A stretch of 64,000 nt of DNA from Leptospira wolffii serovar Khorat str. Khorat-H2 (GCF_000306115.2 NZ_AKWX02000007.1:372001-436000); one strand, 5' to 3'. Shown: positions 27,531 through 37,319, counted from the first letter of the stretch. Numbers and translations are program-made. The notes: generated from the letters alone by a model not told the origin.

Positions 27531-29418
27531 GAGGCAATTCTCCGCTTAGGGGAGAAGAACAGCAAAGTAGCGCCGCGGCTCCTCCGTCTCTTTGGGCGAC
27601 ACCCGCCACATATTCGCTGTCCGCGCATTGGCCCTTATAGGAACCCGGAGCCCAGTCTCCTCCTTTTTGAGAGGAACGATTGTCTCCTCGATCAAACCAT
27701 AGTGTGCGACAGGAATTGGCAAGAGAAACCTTGCTATGTGCGCAGAGGATTCCGCTCGTTCCCCAGGAATGTTTGGTCGCTCCGGCAACATAATAGTCCG
27801 TCGGGCATTCGTATTTGGTGAATCCCCCCGCCCAATCTCCGGTTCCGTGATAACGGGTCGGAGTCTCATAGACAGCCTGCACATTGATTGCACGGTCGCT
27901 ATGCCAGAGTTTTCCGTACTTCGTATCGCTACAGAGTGCCTTCTGGTCCCGGCTTAGACCTAAGAAACGTTCTCCGTCGGGGCAGGTTCCCTTATTCGCC
28001 CCTCCGAGCCAATCGTTATCGATCGTGCTTGCGTTATCATCCACGCCGTTAAAGCCGATTCGAGTCAAACGATCCACGCTATTGACGGCACCGGTTTTTC
28101 CCGAAAACGCAAGAAGGCGATCCATATGTTCGTCTCGCCAGTTTCCTCTTTTCCTTTGGGACCAATCGGAGGTTACGAGTCCCCATTCGTCTTCTCCGTT
28201 CAGAGGCCAGAATGCGAAGTCGATATCCTTTTCGATCATATAATCCACGAGTCTTTTGAACCATTCTCTGTCCGCGGGATTGGTTTCGCCGGGAGAAGCT
28301 CCGAATTCGCTCACCCAAACCGGTGCGGTCGTGATGGTATCCGGATCGACTACGTATCCCCATTCGTCCGTAATCGTATTCCGGAAGGTGGTGGCGTCCA
28401 TGTCCTTGTATTTGATATTACCGCCGGAAGTGCTATCGTCCCCGTTATGCTTCGGGCCGATAAAGCCGTAGTTATGAGCCGCGTAGATGAGCTTGTTCAT
28501 ATTTCGGATATGGACCTGCAGATCCCGAACCGGCTTCAAGTGAGGACGTTCTCCGGATCCGAGAATGGGAATCGCTCCCCACCAGTTGATCCCCTCCACT
28601 ACGATGACTAGGTCCGGGTTTTCGCGTAGAATATCATTTCCGGCTTCTTGCGCGGCCTTGCGCCAGTCGTCGATATTATTCCAGCCCCAATTCGGGCTAT
28701 TCGGAAGGTGAGTGTCGTTATAACGCATCGTTCTCACTTCGTTCCGAAGATCCGCTCCCGCAACGAGTTTATTGTATTTATAACGATTCGCTAAGAAGAC
28801 CCAGTCCGCCTTCCACATTTCCGGTGTCTGGTTGTATGCGAAAGAGGACCCGGTATGATACCATTGCCCGTTATAATCGAAACCGCAGCACCATTCGGAA
28901 AAGGTGGTGTGGTTGTTTAGGATCACGACGATTCCGGCCGCTGTTAGGGCCTGGACGGTCGCATCATAGACTTCCAGAGGGGTCTTTCCGAAAAGTTGGG
29001 GATTGGCCGCGAGGTATTCGTTCGGGACGATATTCGCCTCATGGAGCATCTTATTTGAAAAAGGCAACCGGACCGAATTGAATCCCCATTCCTGGATGAG
29101 GGAAATGATATGCGAGATGGGTTGCTTGTCCAAACCGGAGACAACCTGGCGGGTATCGCTGGCGCCGTACCAGTTCACAGCCTTCAGCTTAAAGCGGTTA
29201 TTATTCGCATCTACGATATAACGACCGCTCACGCTGAGAGGAGCGACAGGAGGGCTCGAAGCGAGAGCGAAGGACTTAACCGAGCTATAGGCCGATTTCG
29301 CCGATTGCGCAAGCGAGAGGGGGAACGGGGTCTGATCCGAGTCGGGAGCACAAGTCGCTAAAATAGCGAAAATCACCGTTACGGAACAGAAAGTTTTCCA
29401 TTTCTTTCTGATAAACAT
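26710..29418 (-). CDS. GH5-family glycoside hydrolase lipoprotein with tandem C-terminal repeats
   Basis: About 902 residues from the preferred start at 29418, which has GGAGAG eight bases upstream and opens MFIRKKWKTF with a lipobox-like FAILATC at about residue 23. An in-frame ATG at 29478 would hide the lipoprotein signal. The GH5 domain covers about 60-400: acid/base in ADLRNEVR, nucleophile in VWVSEFGASPGE. A cysteine-rich middle (about 420-630) has two or three short repeats ending YVAGxxxxxxG. Two tandem repeats of about 135 residues close the protein, each with GFAEGDAWV, RGRWGTGNK and GPGQYT. It probably acts on beta-glucan or cellulose at the cell surface. Confidence 0.85.
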   Translation of the reverse strand: MFIRKKWKTFCSVTVIFAILATCAPDSDQTPFPLSLAQSAKSAYSSVKSFALASSPPVAPLSVSGRYIVDANNNRFKLKAVNWYGASDTRQVVSGLDKQPISHIISLIQEWGFNSVRLPFSNKMLHEANIVPNEYLAANPQLFGKTPLEVYDATVQALTAAGIVVILNNHTTFSEWCCGFDYNGQWYHTGSSFAYNQTPEMWKADWVFLANRYKYNKLVAGADLRNEVRTMRYNDTHLPNSPNWGWNNIDDWRKAAQEAGNDILRENPDLVIVVEGINWWGAIPILGSGERPHLKPVRDLQVHIRNMNKLIYAAHNYGFIGPKHNGDDSTSGGNIKYKDMDATTFRNTITDEWGYVVDPDTITTAPVWVSEFGASPGETNPADREWFKRLVDYMIEKDIDFAFWPLNGEDEWGLVTSDWSQRKRGNWRDEHMDRLLAFSGKTGAVNSVDRLTRIGFNGVDDNASTIDNDWLGGANKGTCPDGERFLGLSRDQKALCSDTKYGKLWHSDRAINVQAVYETPTRYHGTGDWAGGFTKYECPTDYYVAGATKHSWGTSGILCAHSKVSLANSCRTLWFDRGDNRSSQKGGDWAPGSYKGQCADSEYVAGVAQRDGGAAALLCCSSPLSGELPLVYKAKNLSHRIGFAEGDAWVATTAEYSADHLLYGPYDRGRWGTGNKQAIFRALVDVTNANNDKVLTIDVTDGQEVLARRDVYRHEFIGPGQYTNFILDFNIAADKADRPMELRAWWHDSSYVKVENVTVQNRNVNGDLPLAYKAKDLGHRTGFAEGDAWVVTTNDHWADHILFGPYERGRWGTGNKKAVFRMLVDVTNAGNDKIVTLDVFDGQDVLARRDIYRSEFSGPGQYTSFGLDFSIAPDKADRPMEVRAWWYDTSYVKTENVTIQNR

Positions 29419-29956
29419 TTTAAATTCTCTCCAAAGAATTCCCAAATCAATCACGAAGCTTTGTATGTGTTTGGACAATTAAACGGGAGATACTTATATA
29501 TCGTTTACTTTTTCGCAAGATCTCGCAGAGATTCCTTCTTTTCTTTTTAAAGCGAACGTTATGTTAAAAAAGAGGAAGAGAATTTGTGGGTTCCTTAGAA
29601 TTAGTTTATTATAATATTTTAATTTAAATTCCGGGGAATATCTCGAGTTTTTTAGAGCTTGTTCGGAATTTCAGTATGCGAAAAAGGATGGGCGCCTCCT
29701 TCGTCCCTTCGATCCTTCGACAAGCTCAGGGCTTAAGCCTTGGGATTCGGGACTCAGGACCGGGCTATTCGCTCCATCTGCGCCGCACCACGAGCGTTGC
29801 GGCTCAGGATTCCGCTACTATCCCTGGCGCGGTCTCTATCGGGAAAATGTTCGCGAGACAAGCCGATCGCATCGAAGCGGGGATACGCAGAAAAAATTAG
29901 CGGATTACCGGAATCATTCAATTCGGATCTCTTAAACCCTGGTATCTTCTAGGACC
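29419..29956. other. Divergent intergenic region with GC-rich block
   Basis: About 540 bp between the GH5 gene and the MFS gene, which point away from each other. The first 230 bp are AT-rich and probably hold promoters. From about 29686 to 29900 the base use becomes GC-rich, with a dyad near CCTTCGACAAGCTCAGGG. No frame there has family features, and it may be an intergenic repeat. Confidence 0.4.
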
Positions 29957-31219
29957 ATGCTAAGAGAAAATTCAACCAATATCAAAAAAATCCTGATCGT
30001 CATCGGTGCGGCAATCGGCCTTGGAGGAGGGTTTAGCTCCCTATACTTTACGACATTATCTATCTTTCTGAAGCCGCTCGCAGAAGAATTCCAATGGGGG
30101 AGGGCTCAGACTTCCGCTGCAACAATATCTTCCATGGTCGGCGTGACCTTGGGAGCGGTGTTTGTGGGAAGGCTCATTGATAGAATCGGATCGGCTCGAG
30201 TGATCGCTATTTCCGTATTCATATTCTCTTCCCTGCTCTTTGCGCTTTCTCGGATGCAGGGAAGTTTTTTGGAAATGACCGCTCTCAGTTTTGGAATCGG
30301 TTTTTTCGGAGTAGGAACGAGTGCCCTCGGGTATCTCGCCGTGCTCGCTAGCTGGTTTGAAAAACGCTTAGGACTGGCATTGGGTGCGGGGATGGTCGGC
30401 TTGGCACTCGGGGCAGTAGCGTATCCGATTCTTTCCCAAAATTTGATTTCTAATCTCGGCTGGAGAGATGCGTACCGGACACTTTCCATCATTGCGGTAG
30501 GCCAAGGATTCTTGGCCTGGTCGTTCTTATTCCTACTCGTAAAGCAAAAATCCTCCGCCGCCAAATCCCTATCCGACGGGAAAGAGAAGGAAGGCCAATC
30601 CTTACTGGAGGTCTTGAAACTAGGAAGGTATTGGGCTTTGTTCGCGATTATTTTTATCGTTGCATGCTCCGGTTTGGGTGCGGCGATTCATATGTCTGCG
30701 GTAATTACGGACAGAGGAGTCCTACCCGAACTTTCCGCGCGAATCGTCGCCTTAGCGGGAGTCGGCTTGGTTTTAGGGAGGCTTGTTTCCGGTGCATTGA
30801 TGGACCTTTTTCCGGCGACTAAAGTTGCATCGATCTCCTTTCTTTTAGGAGGTTTCGGAATCGGCTTAATCGGAATCTATCCCGACGCTTGGCTACCCGT
30901 ACTCGGTGCAGGTGCATTTTTAGGTGGTTTCGCCATCGGAGCAGAAGGGGATTTCATTCCCTTTATCATTCGGAAATATTTTGGAATGAAATCTTTCGGA
31001 GCCGTTTACGGAACTCTATATGGAGCGAATTGTTTAGGAGGAGTCATCGGGCCGATCGCATTCGGATATTGTTTCGATTCACTCGGAAGTTACAAACTCG
31101 CGCTCGTGGTTGCGGCGCTCGCCTGTTCCACCGCGGGATTCTTGGTTTTATACCTTGGCCCCTATCGGTACGAAGAAGACGAAAGTAAAGTCGAAGAGTA
31201 TTCCTCCGAATTGGCTTGA
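29957..31219 (+). CDS. Major facilitator superfamily transporter
   Basis: A 420-residue membrane protein with about twelve hydrophobic segments. The MFS loop 2-3 motif is seen in GAVFVGRLIDRIGSARVIA at about residue 70, and a second version in GLVLGRLVSGALMDLF at about residue 270. It resembles the oxalate/monocarboxylate-type group with a GxxxP-like region in helix 5 (GLALGAVAYP). The substrate is not known. It stands alone, transcribed away from the GH5 gene; use of a sugar or acid released by that enzyme is conceivable but not supported. Confidence 0.88.
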   Translation: MLRENSTNIKKILIVIGAAIGLGGGFSSLYFTTLSIFLKPLAEEFQWGRAQTSAATISSMVGVTLGAVFVGRLIDRIGSARVIAISVFIFSSLLFALSRMQGSFLEMTALSFGIGFFGVGTSALGYLAVLASWFEKRLGLALGAGMVGLALGAVAYPILSQNLISNLGWRDAYRTLSIIAVGQGFLAWSFLFLLVKQKSSAAKSLSDGKEKEGQSLLEVLKLGRYWALFAIIFIVACSGLGAAIHMSAVITDRGVLPELSARIVALAGVGLVLGRLVSGALMDLFPATKVASISFLLGGFGIGLIGIYPDAWLPVLGAGAFLGGFAIGAEGDFIPFIIRKYFGMKSFGAVYGTLYGANCLGGVIGPIAFGYCFDSLGSYKLALVVAALACSTAGFLVLYLGPYRYEEDESKVEEYSSELA

Positions 31220-31300
31220 AAAATGCGCTTAGCTAAGTGGTGAATACGGAATGCAGATTTATCGGAACGTCTCTACCTGCGCCTCTTTCCGGGGACTCGA

Positions 31301-32404
31301 ATGATAAGGATGGCTTTACCCGTTAGGAAATCGGTTCGTATTCTTGCGATGATTGTTTTCTTCTACTCCTCCTTTCTTTCCTGCGAATTTTCCGGTGTTC
31401 GGGAGGAGAGGATGAGGCTTTCTCCTAATTACAAGGATGGGGCATTTCGAAACCGAGACGGTTCAAAAACGATGGCAGAAGAGGGGAGCTTGGTCGGTAT
31501 CGTTTATGATTATCTAATTAGTCGACAATTCGTAAAGGAACCGAAGGGGCCCATCCCGACCATTCAGACGAATCTAAAGGATCTTCCTATCGGGGAGGAT
31601 CTTTTCGTTTGGTTCGGTCATTCTTCTCTCTTGATCCAACTGAATGGGATTCGATTTTTGGTGGATCCCGTTTTTAGCGGATATGCATCGCCTGTCTGGT
31701 TCAGTAACAGATCCTTTCCGGGGACCGATGTTTTTTCCGAATCCGATTTTCCGGAGATCGACTATCTTATTATCACCCACGATCATTACGATCATTTGGA
31801 TCTGAATACGATTTCCAAGTTCAGGGAAAAGGTTCGGGAAGTGATCGTCCCTCTCGGTCTCGGCGAATATTTTGAAGATCTCGGATACAAGCAGGAATCT
31901 ATCCTAGAAAAAGACTGGTTCGAGCAAATACAAGCCAGGAACGGAGATCGTATCACCCTTGTTCCTGCAAAACATTCTTCGGGTAGAAGCCTGATTCAAA
32001 ACCGAACTCTTTGGACTTCCTATATCATCCAATCCAAATCCGTTCGGATCTTTATTAGCGGGGATGGGGGATATGGGGAGCACTTCGCGGATATTGGACG
32101 AAAATACGGCCCGTTTACGATCGCATTTTTAGAAAACGGTCAGTACCGCAAAATTTGGAGAAACGTTCATTCTTTCCCCGAGGAAGTCATACAAACAGGC
32201 AAGGACTTGAACGCGGAGTATTTGGTTCCGGTCCATTCCTGCAAATTTACGATGGCCTTGCATGATTGGGACGAGCCTTTGAAATTAGTGACTCGTTTCG
32301 GAGAAGAGAGGAACGTAAATGTAATAGCTCCTATGATCGGGGAGTCCGTTTCTCTTGTGAAACCTTCTACTAAATACCCGAAATGGTGGGAAAGAGTAAA
32401 ATAA
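31301..32404 (+). CDS. MBL-fold metallohydrolase, predicted lipoprotein
   Basis: A 367-residue protein with an N-terminal signal ending in FLSC at about residue 28, so it is probably lipid-anchored. The metal site is THDHYDHLD at about residue 160, with further ligands in PAKHSSGRS and ISGDGGYG, and a late histidine in VPVHSCKF. This pattern fits the UlaG/NAPE-PLD-like branch of metallo-beta-lactamase enzymes, which cleave phosphodiesters or lactones. The substrate cannot be read. It is 80 bp downstream of the MFS gene with its own weak ribosome site. Confidence 0.87.
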   Translation: MIRMALPVRKSVRILAMIVFFYSSFLSCEFSGVREERMRLSPNYKDGAFRNRDGSKTMAEEGSLVGIVYDYLISRQFVKEPKGPIPTIQTNLKDLPIGEDLFVWFGHSSLLIQLNGIRFLVDPVFSGYASPVWFSNRSFPGTDVFSESDFPEIDYLIITHDHYDHLDLNTISKFREKVREVIVPLGLGEYFEDLGYKQESILEKDWFEQIQARNGDRITLVPAKHSSGRSLIQNRTLWTSYIIQSKSVRIFISGDGGYGEHFADIGRKYGPFTIAFLENGQYRKIWRNVHSFPEEVIQTGKDLNAEYLVPVHSCKFTMALHDWDEPLKLVTRFGEERNVNVIAPMIGESVSLVKPSTKYPKWWERVK

Positions 32405-32523
32405 CGGATTCGTATTCCGTTCGCAAATTAGAGATCCTGCTCCGGCTTTAAGGGTCTTAACTTTCCGAAGCCGGGCCTAAATCGTTTCCTCTTTCCATTT
32501 AGAAAATCCTATTTTCCGTTCGT

Positions 32524-32552
32524 CGAACGATCTCCTTGTGGGAGATCATTCG
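32524..32552 (-). terminator. Hairpin at the 3' end of the alcohol-dehydrogenase-like gene
   Basis: CGAACGATCTCC (32524-32535) pairs with GGAGATCATTCG (32541-32552) with one mismatch, loop TTGTG. It overlaps the stop codon at 32546. No strong T-run follows, so it may be a two-way terminator between convergent genes. Confidence 0.45.
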
Positions 32553-33580
32553 CAGAGGATCTGGATCTTGCCGTCCGTCATGTGCTGGCTATAATAAGCA
32601 TACGCTTCCGGTGCTTCCTCCAAATGGAATTGTTTTTGGATTTTGGGACGAAAGAGTCCATTCACATTATTGATTATTTCCCTGGACAATATGAATCTTT
32701 TAGGAAGGGAAAGCGAGTTCACAAAGTATTCCGCTTCAAAGAACTGGACTTTCCAGCCGTTGAATAATTTTTGCGGTTGGAACATCACAGGCCCAGCATT
32801 GAAATAACCATACATGCATAGGGTGGAGCCCTGGGGCATGCAACGGATTAAGGTGATGGGCATATCTCCTCCTATGCAGTCAAAGCCGTAAGTGCAGTGG
32901 ACTTCCTTGCACAGATCCGTGAGCTTCTTTTCGAAATCCGGATCGGATTGGTTCAAGACGTAGGAGGCTCCTTCTTCCCTACAAACCTGGGCCTGTTCTT
33001 CCCTACGAACGATTGCGATGCTCTTCAACCCGTAGGTATGGGCTACCCGCATAGTCATTCTCGCCACGGCGCCTGCCGCGGCAGTGATAAAGAAATACTT
33101 GGAGCCGGAAGCTTTGGCCCATCTCGCCATCCCGACACCGGTTACCGGGTTTGCCACCGAGGACGCTGCTTCTTGGAATCCTACATCCTTAGGCAGTACG
33201 ATTAATTTCAACGCTTCTGCCAGGACATACTCGGCAAAAAGTCCGTTCTTCGTATAAAAGGCCACTTTCTTTCCCATTCGCAGGGCGCCTGGGAAGCCTC
33301 CACCGTTAGCTACAACCGTTCCGGCTCCTTCGAATCCCACGCCGCGAGGATAAGGAAAATTTAAAGTAGCACTATATACTCCCCGGATATGAAAGAGATC
33401 GTTCGGGTTCATGGATCCTCGGTTGACTTTGATCAGCACTTGGCCTGGTCCCGGTTTAGGAAGATCCATTTCGGTAAATTGGAGAACTTTTCGTATTTCC
33501 TTCGGATCAGAAATCGAGGTTTCGGGCAAGGGACCGATTTGGCGGACCGCCTTCATTTTTTTAGGAAGATTATTTCTCAT
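32546..33580 (-). CDS. Medium-chain dehydrogenase/reductase, quinone-oxidoreductase-like
   Basis: A 344-residue zinc-independent MDR-family enzyme. The N-terminal GroES-like part contains GQVLIKVNRGSMNPND and GVGFEGAGTVVANGG; the NADP-binding part has the AAAGAVARMTMRVAHTYG turn at about residue 165, a variant of GxGxxG. Zinc ligands of alcohol dehydrogenases are missing. It would reduce quinones or enones with NADPH. It starts 11 bases inside the end of the VOC gene, so the two are co-transcribed; the VOC gene comes first. Confidence 0.87.
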   Translation of the reverse strand: MRNNLPKKMKAVRQIGPLPETSISDPKEIRKVLQFTEMDLPKPGPGQVLIKVNRGSMNPNDLFHIRGVYSATLNFPYPRGVGFEGAGTVVANGGGFPGALRMGKKVAFYTKNGLFAEYVLAEALKLIVLPKDVGFQEAASSVANPVTGVGMARWAKASGSKYFFITAAAGAVARMTMRVAHTYGLKSIAIVRREEQAQVCREEGASYVLNQSDPDFEKKLTDLCKEVHCTYGFDCIGGDMPITLIRCMPQGSTLCMYGYFNAGPVMFQPQKLFNGWKVQFFEAEYFVNSLSLPKRFILSREIINNVNGLFRPKIQKQFHLEEAPEAYAYYSQHMTDGKIQILCE

Positions 33581-34604
33581 TCGATCTATTTCCTGTTTTT
33601 GATTTTTTCGGGGCCAAAAGGAAAAGATTTCCTTCCGGATCCTGGAGTATTGCGGTATCTCCTTCTTTCTCTTTCACCAAAGTCCCTCCTTCTTGGAGTA
33701 TTTTTCTTGTTAGAGCATTTACATCGGAAACTCGGAATCCCACAGCGACCCTTCCCGTATCGGAGAATTGCAATGGACCTCTCTTGCTGAAACGGTTGTA
33801 GGTGAAGATCTCGAAAGTGGGACCTCCTTCGCTGTATCCGGGGAGAGGAAGATGACGACCCTGGACCCGGATTCCTTTGAGTCCCGTTAGATTTTCTATA
33901 AAGTCCCCCTGATAATCCCTTTCAAAGCCTGTGGGGGACGCTTCCAATATCCTGCCGTAAAAGGAGAGAGCCTTGCTCCAATCCTTGGAATTGATGTTCA
34001 CGTGCAGGAATCGGATCCGATCCGTTTCGGGCGGAGCGAATTTGAATCGAGTTCTCACGAAAGAGTTTAGGCTGCGAAAAATGGTGCTTGGGCTGAGAGG
34101 CGTAGGAAACGGGATATGAATCTCGAATACGTTTCCATCCGGATCCTTGCCGTAGATTGCCGGCACTTTCTCCAAATCTTCGAAATTGCTATCGATCTTT
34201 CCTCCATTCTTTCGAATAGAGTGGATCAGTCCCGGAACATTGTCCGTTTCAAAACAGATATGGGCGTATCCCAGATCATTCGCGGAAGATTCGAGCGCCG
34301 GTTTCTCCGCCTTTAGAATGGTGAGATACGGCCCTTCTCCCAGATAGCCCGGAGTTCTGAGAGTGATAGGAGAAGAGTCGGTCTTTCCGAGGATCCATTC
34401 CGGGATCGTTTCCGTCTCCTTTGCCAGGAAAGTGTTCTTGTAGAAATCGGAAAGTCGCTTCGGATCGGAACTCCGAAAGAGTACAGTCTCGAAGGAAATA
34501 TCCGCATCGGGAGTCTTGGTATAGTCCTGGGGACCGGGGCCAAGGAGCCACCAAAGGGTCAGGGAAAAGATAAATACGCAAAGAATAAGTAGAGTCTTCT
34601 TCAT
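33570..34604 (-). CDS. Membrane-anchored double VOC (glyoxalase-fold) protein
   Basis: About 344 residues from the preferred start at 34604 (MKKTLLILCVFIF), which gives a normal N-terminal signal or anchor; an ATG at 34664 would add 20 residues before it. Two VOC domains follow: residues about 35-180 (SDFYKNTFLAKETETIP, YAHICFETDNV) and about 210-340 (FLHVNINSKDWSKALSFYG). Such domains bind metal and small substrates, as in glyoxalases, dioxygenases and resistance proteins. It is translationally linked to the dehydrogenase gene, which suggests joint handling of a reactive carbonyl or aromatic compound. Confidence 0.8.
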   Translation of the reverse strand: MKKTLLILCVFIFSLTLWWLLGPGPQDYTKTPDADISFETVLFRSSDPKRLSDFYKNTFLAKETETIPEWILGKTDSSPITLRTPGYLGEGPYLTILKAEKPALESSANDLGYAHICFETDNVPGLIHSIRKNGGKIDSNFEDLEKVPAIYGKDPDGNVFEIHIPFPTPLSPSTIFRSLNSFVRTRFKFAPPETDRIRFLHVNINSKDWSKALSFYGRILEASPTGFERDYQGDFIENLTGLKGIRVQGRHLPLPGYSEGGPTFEIFTYNRFSKRGPLQFSDTGRVAVGFRVSDVNALTRKILQEGGTLVKEKEGDTAILQDPEGNLFLLAPKKSKTGNRSNEK

Positions 34605-34968
34605 AGGCAACCGAACTGGATTTTGGAGTCCCGAGATCTCTTGGAACGTTTTAGAGTGTAGCATAAAGGTTTTTCATTCCGCTTGAACGAATCCGGTATA
34701 GGGGAAAAAATCCGATTCCTTCAGCCCCAGGCCAGTTCTCCGCAATGTTTTCGGTAGGGGATTGCCCGCCCACACTCGAAGTCCCGGAAATGCAGGGGCA
34801 GGAACCGTATTCAGGCAAATTTCTCCTCGTAATTTCGATGGAATTGGGCGCGTTGGTCGCAACCGGAAGGGATCGCATCCCAAATCCCGATAAACTGATT
34901 TACGTGATTTATTCCGATAAAGTATAGGTAGTATATGCGAAATGAATTATGAATTCAAAAGGAATATG

Positions 34969-35796
34969 ATGAAAAAATACCTATTCGCCCCGCTCTTTTG
35001 TATTATCTTTTCCGCAAATATAAGCGCCCAATCCGTCAATCACAGCTCCTTCTTTTTTGAATTGAGCTACGGAGAAGGATTTTATTATCCCTATGCCAAG
35101 CCTCATAAATACGATTCGAGCGCAATGGACAAGGAGGACGGCCGGAATATAGGCAATTCGATCGGAAACTACGTTTGGAATGTAGGAACGAACGAGGAGA
35201 AGGCGCTTAGTCTCTACGCCTTCGAGAATTCCCCTAAACCGAAAGTGAGCGGGCAGAATTATAATTTTCTGATGGAATATGTTTTCAAGAACGGTATCGG
35301 ATTGGGCTTATCCGCGACGAGTGCCGATTTCCAAGGATCGAATTTGACGTTTTCCCGGGATATAACCCAGGTCGGGGTCATTCTATACGATAGCCTGATC
35401 GGCAATCAATCCTTGACCCAGGATGATTTAAAGAACATTCAGATCCTATCTCCTTATTATACGTATCACCAAAACGACTTGTTAAAGATGAGGATCTATT
35501 CGCTCCAATTCTCCTACCATTTTTTGGAAAATTCGGTCTTCGATCCTTACCTGCGTATCGGAGTTGGCTATGGAAACGAGGCTTTATCCCATGCGAAGAT
35601 ATTCCAGTCCTCCGTTTCCATGGGAACCCGCTTTTTCTTCGGGCAGAATCTGTATGCTTTAGCCGAGATTGCGGGCAATAATTACGACGGATACTCTAAG
35701 GTGGGGAATGTGATCCAACAGTACAATGGAAAAGAAGGTCACGCTTGGACCCTCCAGGAGATCCTCGGAAGGGTCGGAATCGGCTTTAAATTGTAA
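34969..35796 (+). CDS. Predicted outer-membrane beta-barrel protein
   Basis: About 275 residues from ATG 34969, chosen because AAAGGA lies five bases upstream; in-frame ATGs at 34942 and 34966 are possible. A signal peptide MKKYLFAPLFCIIFSANISA ends in an AxA-like site. The mature part has alternating strands rich in aromatic residues (FFFELSYGEGFYYP, SLQFSYHFL, IGVGYGNE) and ends in VGIGFKL, a barrel-type terminal strand although the last residue is leucine rather than phenylalanine. No family name is recognised. It is probably exported to the outer membrane. Confidence 0.65.
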   Translation: MKKYLFAPLFCIIFSANISAQSVNHSSFFFELSYGEGFYYPYAKPHKYDSSAMDKEDGRNIGNSIGNYVWNVGTNEEKALSLYAFENSPKPKVSGQNYNFLMEYVFKNGIGLGLSATSADFQGSNLTFSRDITQVGVILYDSLIGNQSLTQDDLKNIQILSPYYTYHQNDLLKMRIYSLQFSYHFLENSVFDPYLRIGVGYGNEALSHAKIFQSSVSMGTRFFFGQNLYALAEIAGNNYDGYSKVGNVIQQYNGKEGHAWTLQEILGRVGIGFKL

Positions 35797-35805
35797 ATAC
35801 CGAAA

Positions 35806-35833
35806 ATCCGTCCTTCGGGATCGGAGGACGGAT
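35806..35833 (-). terminator. Hairpin between convergent genes
   Basis: Perfect nine-base stem ATCCGTCCT (35806-35814) and AGGACGGAT (35825-35833), loop of ten, followed by TTTTCGG on the minus strand. It fits termination of the minus-strand gene ending at 35859. Confidence 0.65.
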
Positions 35834-35858
35834 CGTTCTCGAGGCGGACTCGGAAGTT

Positions 35859-37154
35859 TTACTTCAATACTGCCTTCACGTAATTTCGAAGATGGGAACC
35901 GGTTCCTCGCATTTCTCTAGCGAGAAGCGAATTCAATTCTACCAACGCTTTCTCTATTTCCGGAGAAGACGATTGTTCCGTCGGACGAACCTCCACTAAA
36001 TTCGAATCTTCGATCAAACTGTCCAGCTGATCGGAAAGATCGTAGCTTTCCTTGGTCAAAACGTTCACGATATAATTTTGATCGAAGGTTCCGTAGCTCG
36101 TATCCTGATCCGTTTGCTTTAGGCTTACCAAGAACGGATGGGTTAGGTCCGCGTTTTTATACGCGTCTCGTAGGTTTCGGAAGTGGAACTTCTCGATTGT
36201 TTGGTGGCGACTGGAAATTCGATCGATAGCCTGGTTCTTTGCCGTTTCGAATCCTAAGATCGCCTTAATATTGATCCAAAGCATCGCCAGAGTTCCGTAA
36301 TTGGGAAGAACTCTGGAATGGTACGGTTGGCTCAGATCGGCGATATAATGCGCGCCCCAACCGAGAAAACGGTATCCCCAATAGGGATGTCCCGTCCGGA
36401 AAGCGAAACGGGAGAGCTCGCTAAATTGTTGGATCCTGTATTTAGGATAGGTGCGGACGAGAAAGCTCGCCGCCGAAAAGATGATCGGCGATTCATGGTA
36501 ATAGCCTATATGGAAGGGGACTTGGGTGCTATAATACACTTTCGGGTCTCCGAAGGATTGTTCGCCGAAGCCATATTCCCGGCCGATCGACTCTCCGTTA
36601 TCGACGAAAAGGTTTAGGTCGAGGCCGAAGTCGGGTTCGTCCGTTGCCGTGGCAAGAACGTCCACGGCGGATACAGAATCTCCTATTCGAATATCATAAT
36701 ATTCATAGTCTTTATTGAGTTCCGGATCCGATTCTCCGTATATGCTGAACGTATTCGGGTGGGATTTTTTTCCGGGAGGGGGAGAGCCGGGTAAATTTTG
36801 CAGAAAATAGCCCAGAGGCGTTCTGGGATTCACTCGTATGGCTTTTAGAAAATTAGCGCGGATGGTTTTCGCATCTCCACCTCGAAAGCGGAGAATTTCC
36901 GGCTGGGGGGCCGCTTTCGCCAATTCTAGTTTGGCATCGTTTTCAAACTTTTCCAGCAAAGGAATCAGGCCTTCCTTTTCTTTGAGAAGAAAATCTTCCA
37001 GAGATTCCACCTTTACTTTCGGAGAGGATGAAAGTTCCGGCAAGGCTTCGAGGGCCGGTTTGCTAAAAAGGAAATGATTCCACCAGGCGTCTACCGGCCC
37101 GGCAAAAAGACTCAGGGAGAGGATACAGATCAGAACGGAATTGTATTTAAGCAC
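35859..37154 (-). CDS. Secreted zinc-dependent phospholipase C / S1-P1 nuclease-like protein, copy A
   Basis: A 431-residue exported protein. The signal peptide ends at GPVDA (residue 23), leaving a mature protein that begins with Trp-Trp. In bacterial phospholipase C and P1 nuclease the N-terminal Trp is itself a zinc ligand. Further ligand patterns are visible: HYIADLSQPYH at about residue 268 (H, D at +4, H at +10) and RHQTIE at about 315 (HxxxE), with PFHIGYYHE as a possible other site. The protein is longer than the 245-280 residues of classical enzymes. A paralogue lies at 39871-41202. Activity on phospholipids is inference. Confidence 0.7.
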   Translation of the reverse strand: MLKYNSVLICILSLSLFAGPVDAWWNHFLFSKPALEALPELSSSPKVKVESLEDFLLKEKEGLIPLLEKFENDAKLELAKAAPQPEILRFRGGDAKTIRANFLKAIRVNPRTPLGYFLQNLPGSPPPGKKSHPNTFSIYGESDPELNKDYEYYDIRIGDSVSAVDVLATATDEPDFGLDLNLFVDNGESIGREYGFGEQSFGDPKVYYSTQVPFHIGYYHESPIIFSAASFLVRTYPKYRIQQFSELSRFAFRTGHPYWGYRFLGWGAHYIADLSQPYHSRVLPNYGTLAMLWINIKAILGFETAKNQAIDRISSRHQTIEKFHFRNLRDAYKNADLTHPFLVSLKQTDQDTSYGTFDQNYIVNVLTKESYDLSDQLDSLIEDSNLVEVRPTEQSSSPEIEKALVELNSLLAREMRGTGSHLRNYVKAVLK

Positions 37155-37319
37155 GAAAAGAGAATCGGAGACTCGGATTAGAAGTCAACCCAAACTAGGA
37201 ATTCCTCCAAAAGCGGCACTAAGCCTTTGGATTTAGATCCATCGCCGTATCTTGAGGATTTCATCCTTCGGCCCGGTTACCCGGACCCAATTTCGGATCG
37301 GAGCGAGTCTATACTTGTC

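Noticed and set aside
26710..29478. Upstream ATG at 29478 as GH5 start
   Set aside because: It would place 20 residues before the lipoprotein signal and has a weaker ribosome site than 29418.
29676..29952. Short plus-strand frames in a GC-rich block
   Set aside because: Arginine-rich, no conserved pattern, and the block looks like an intergenic repeat.
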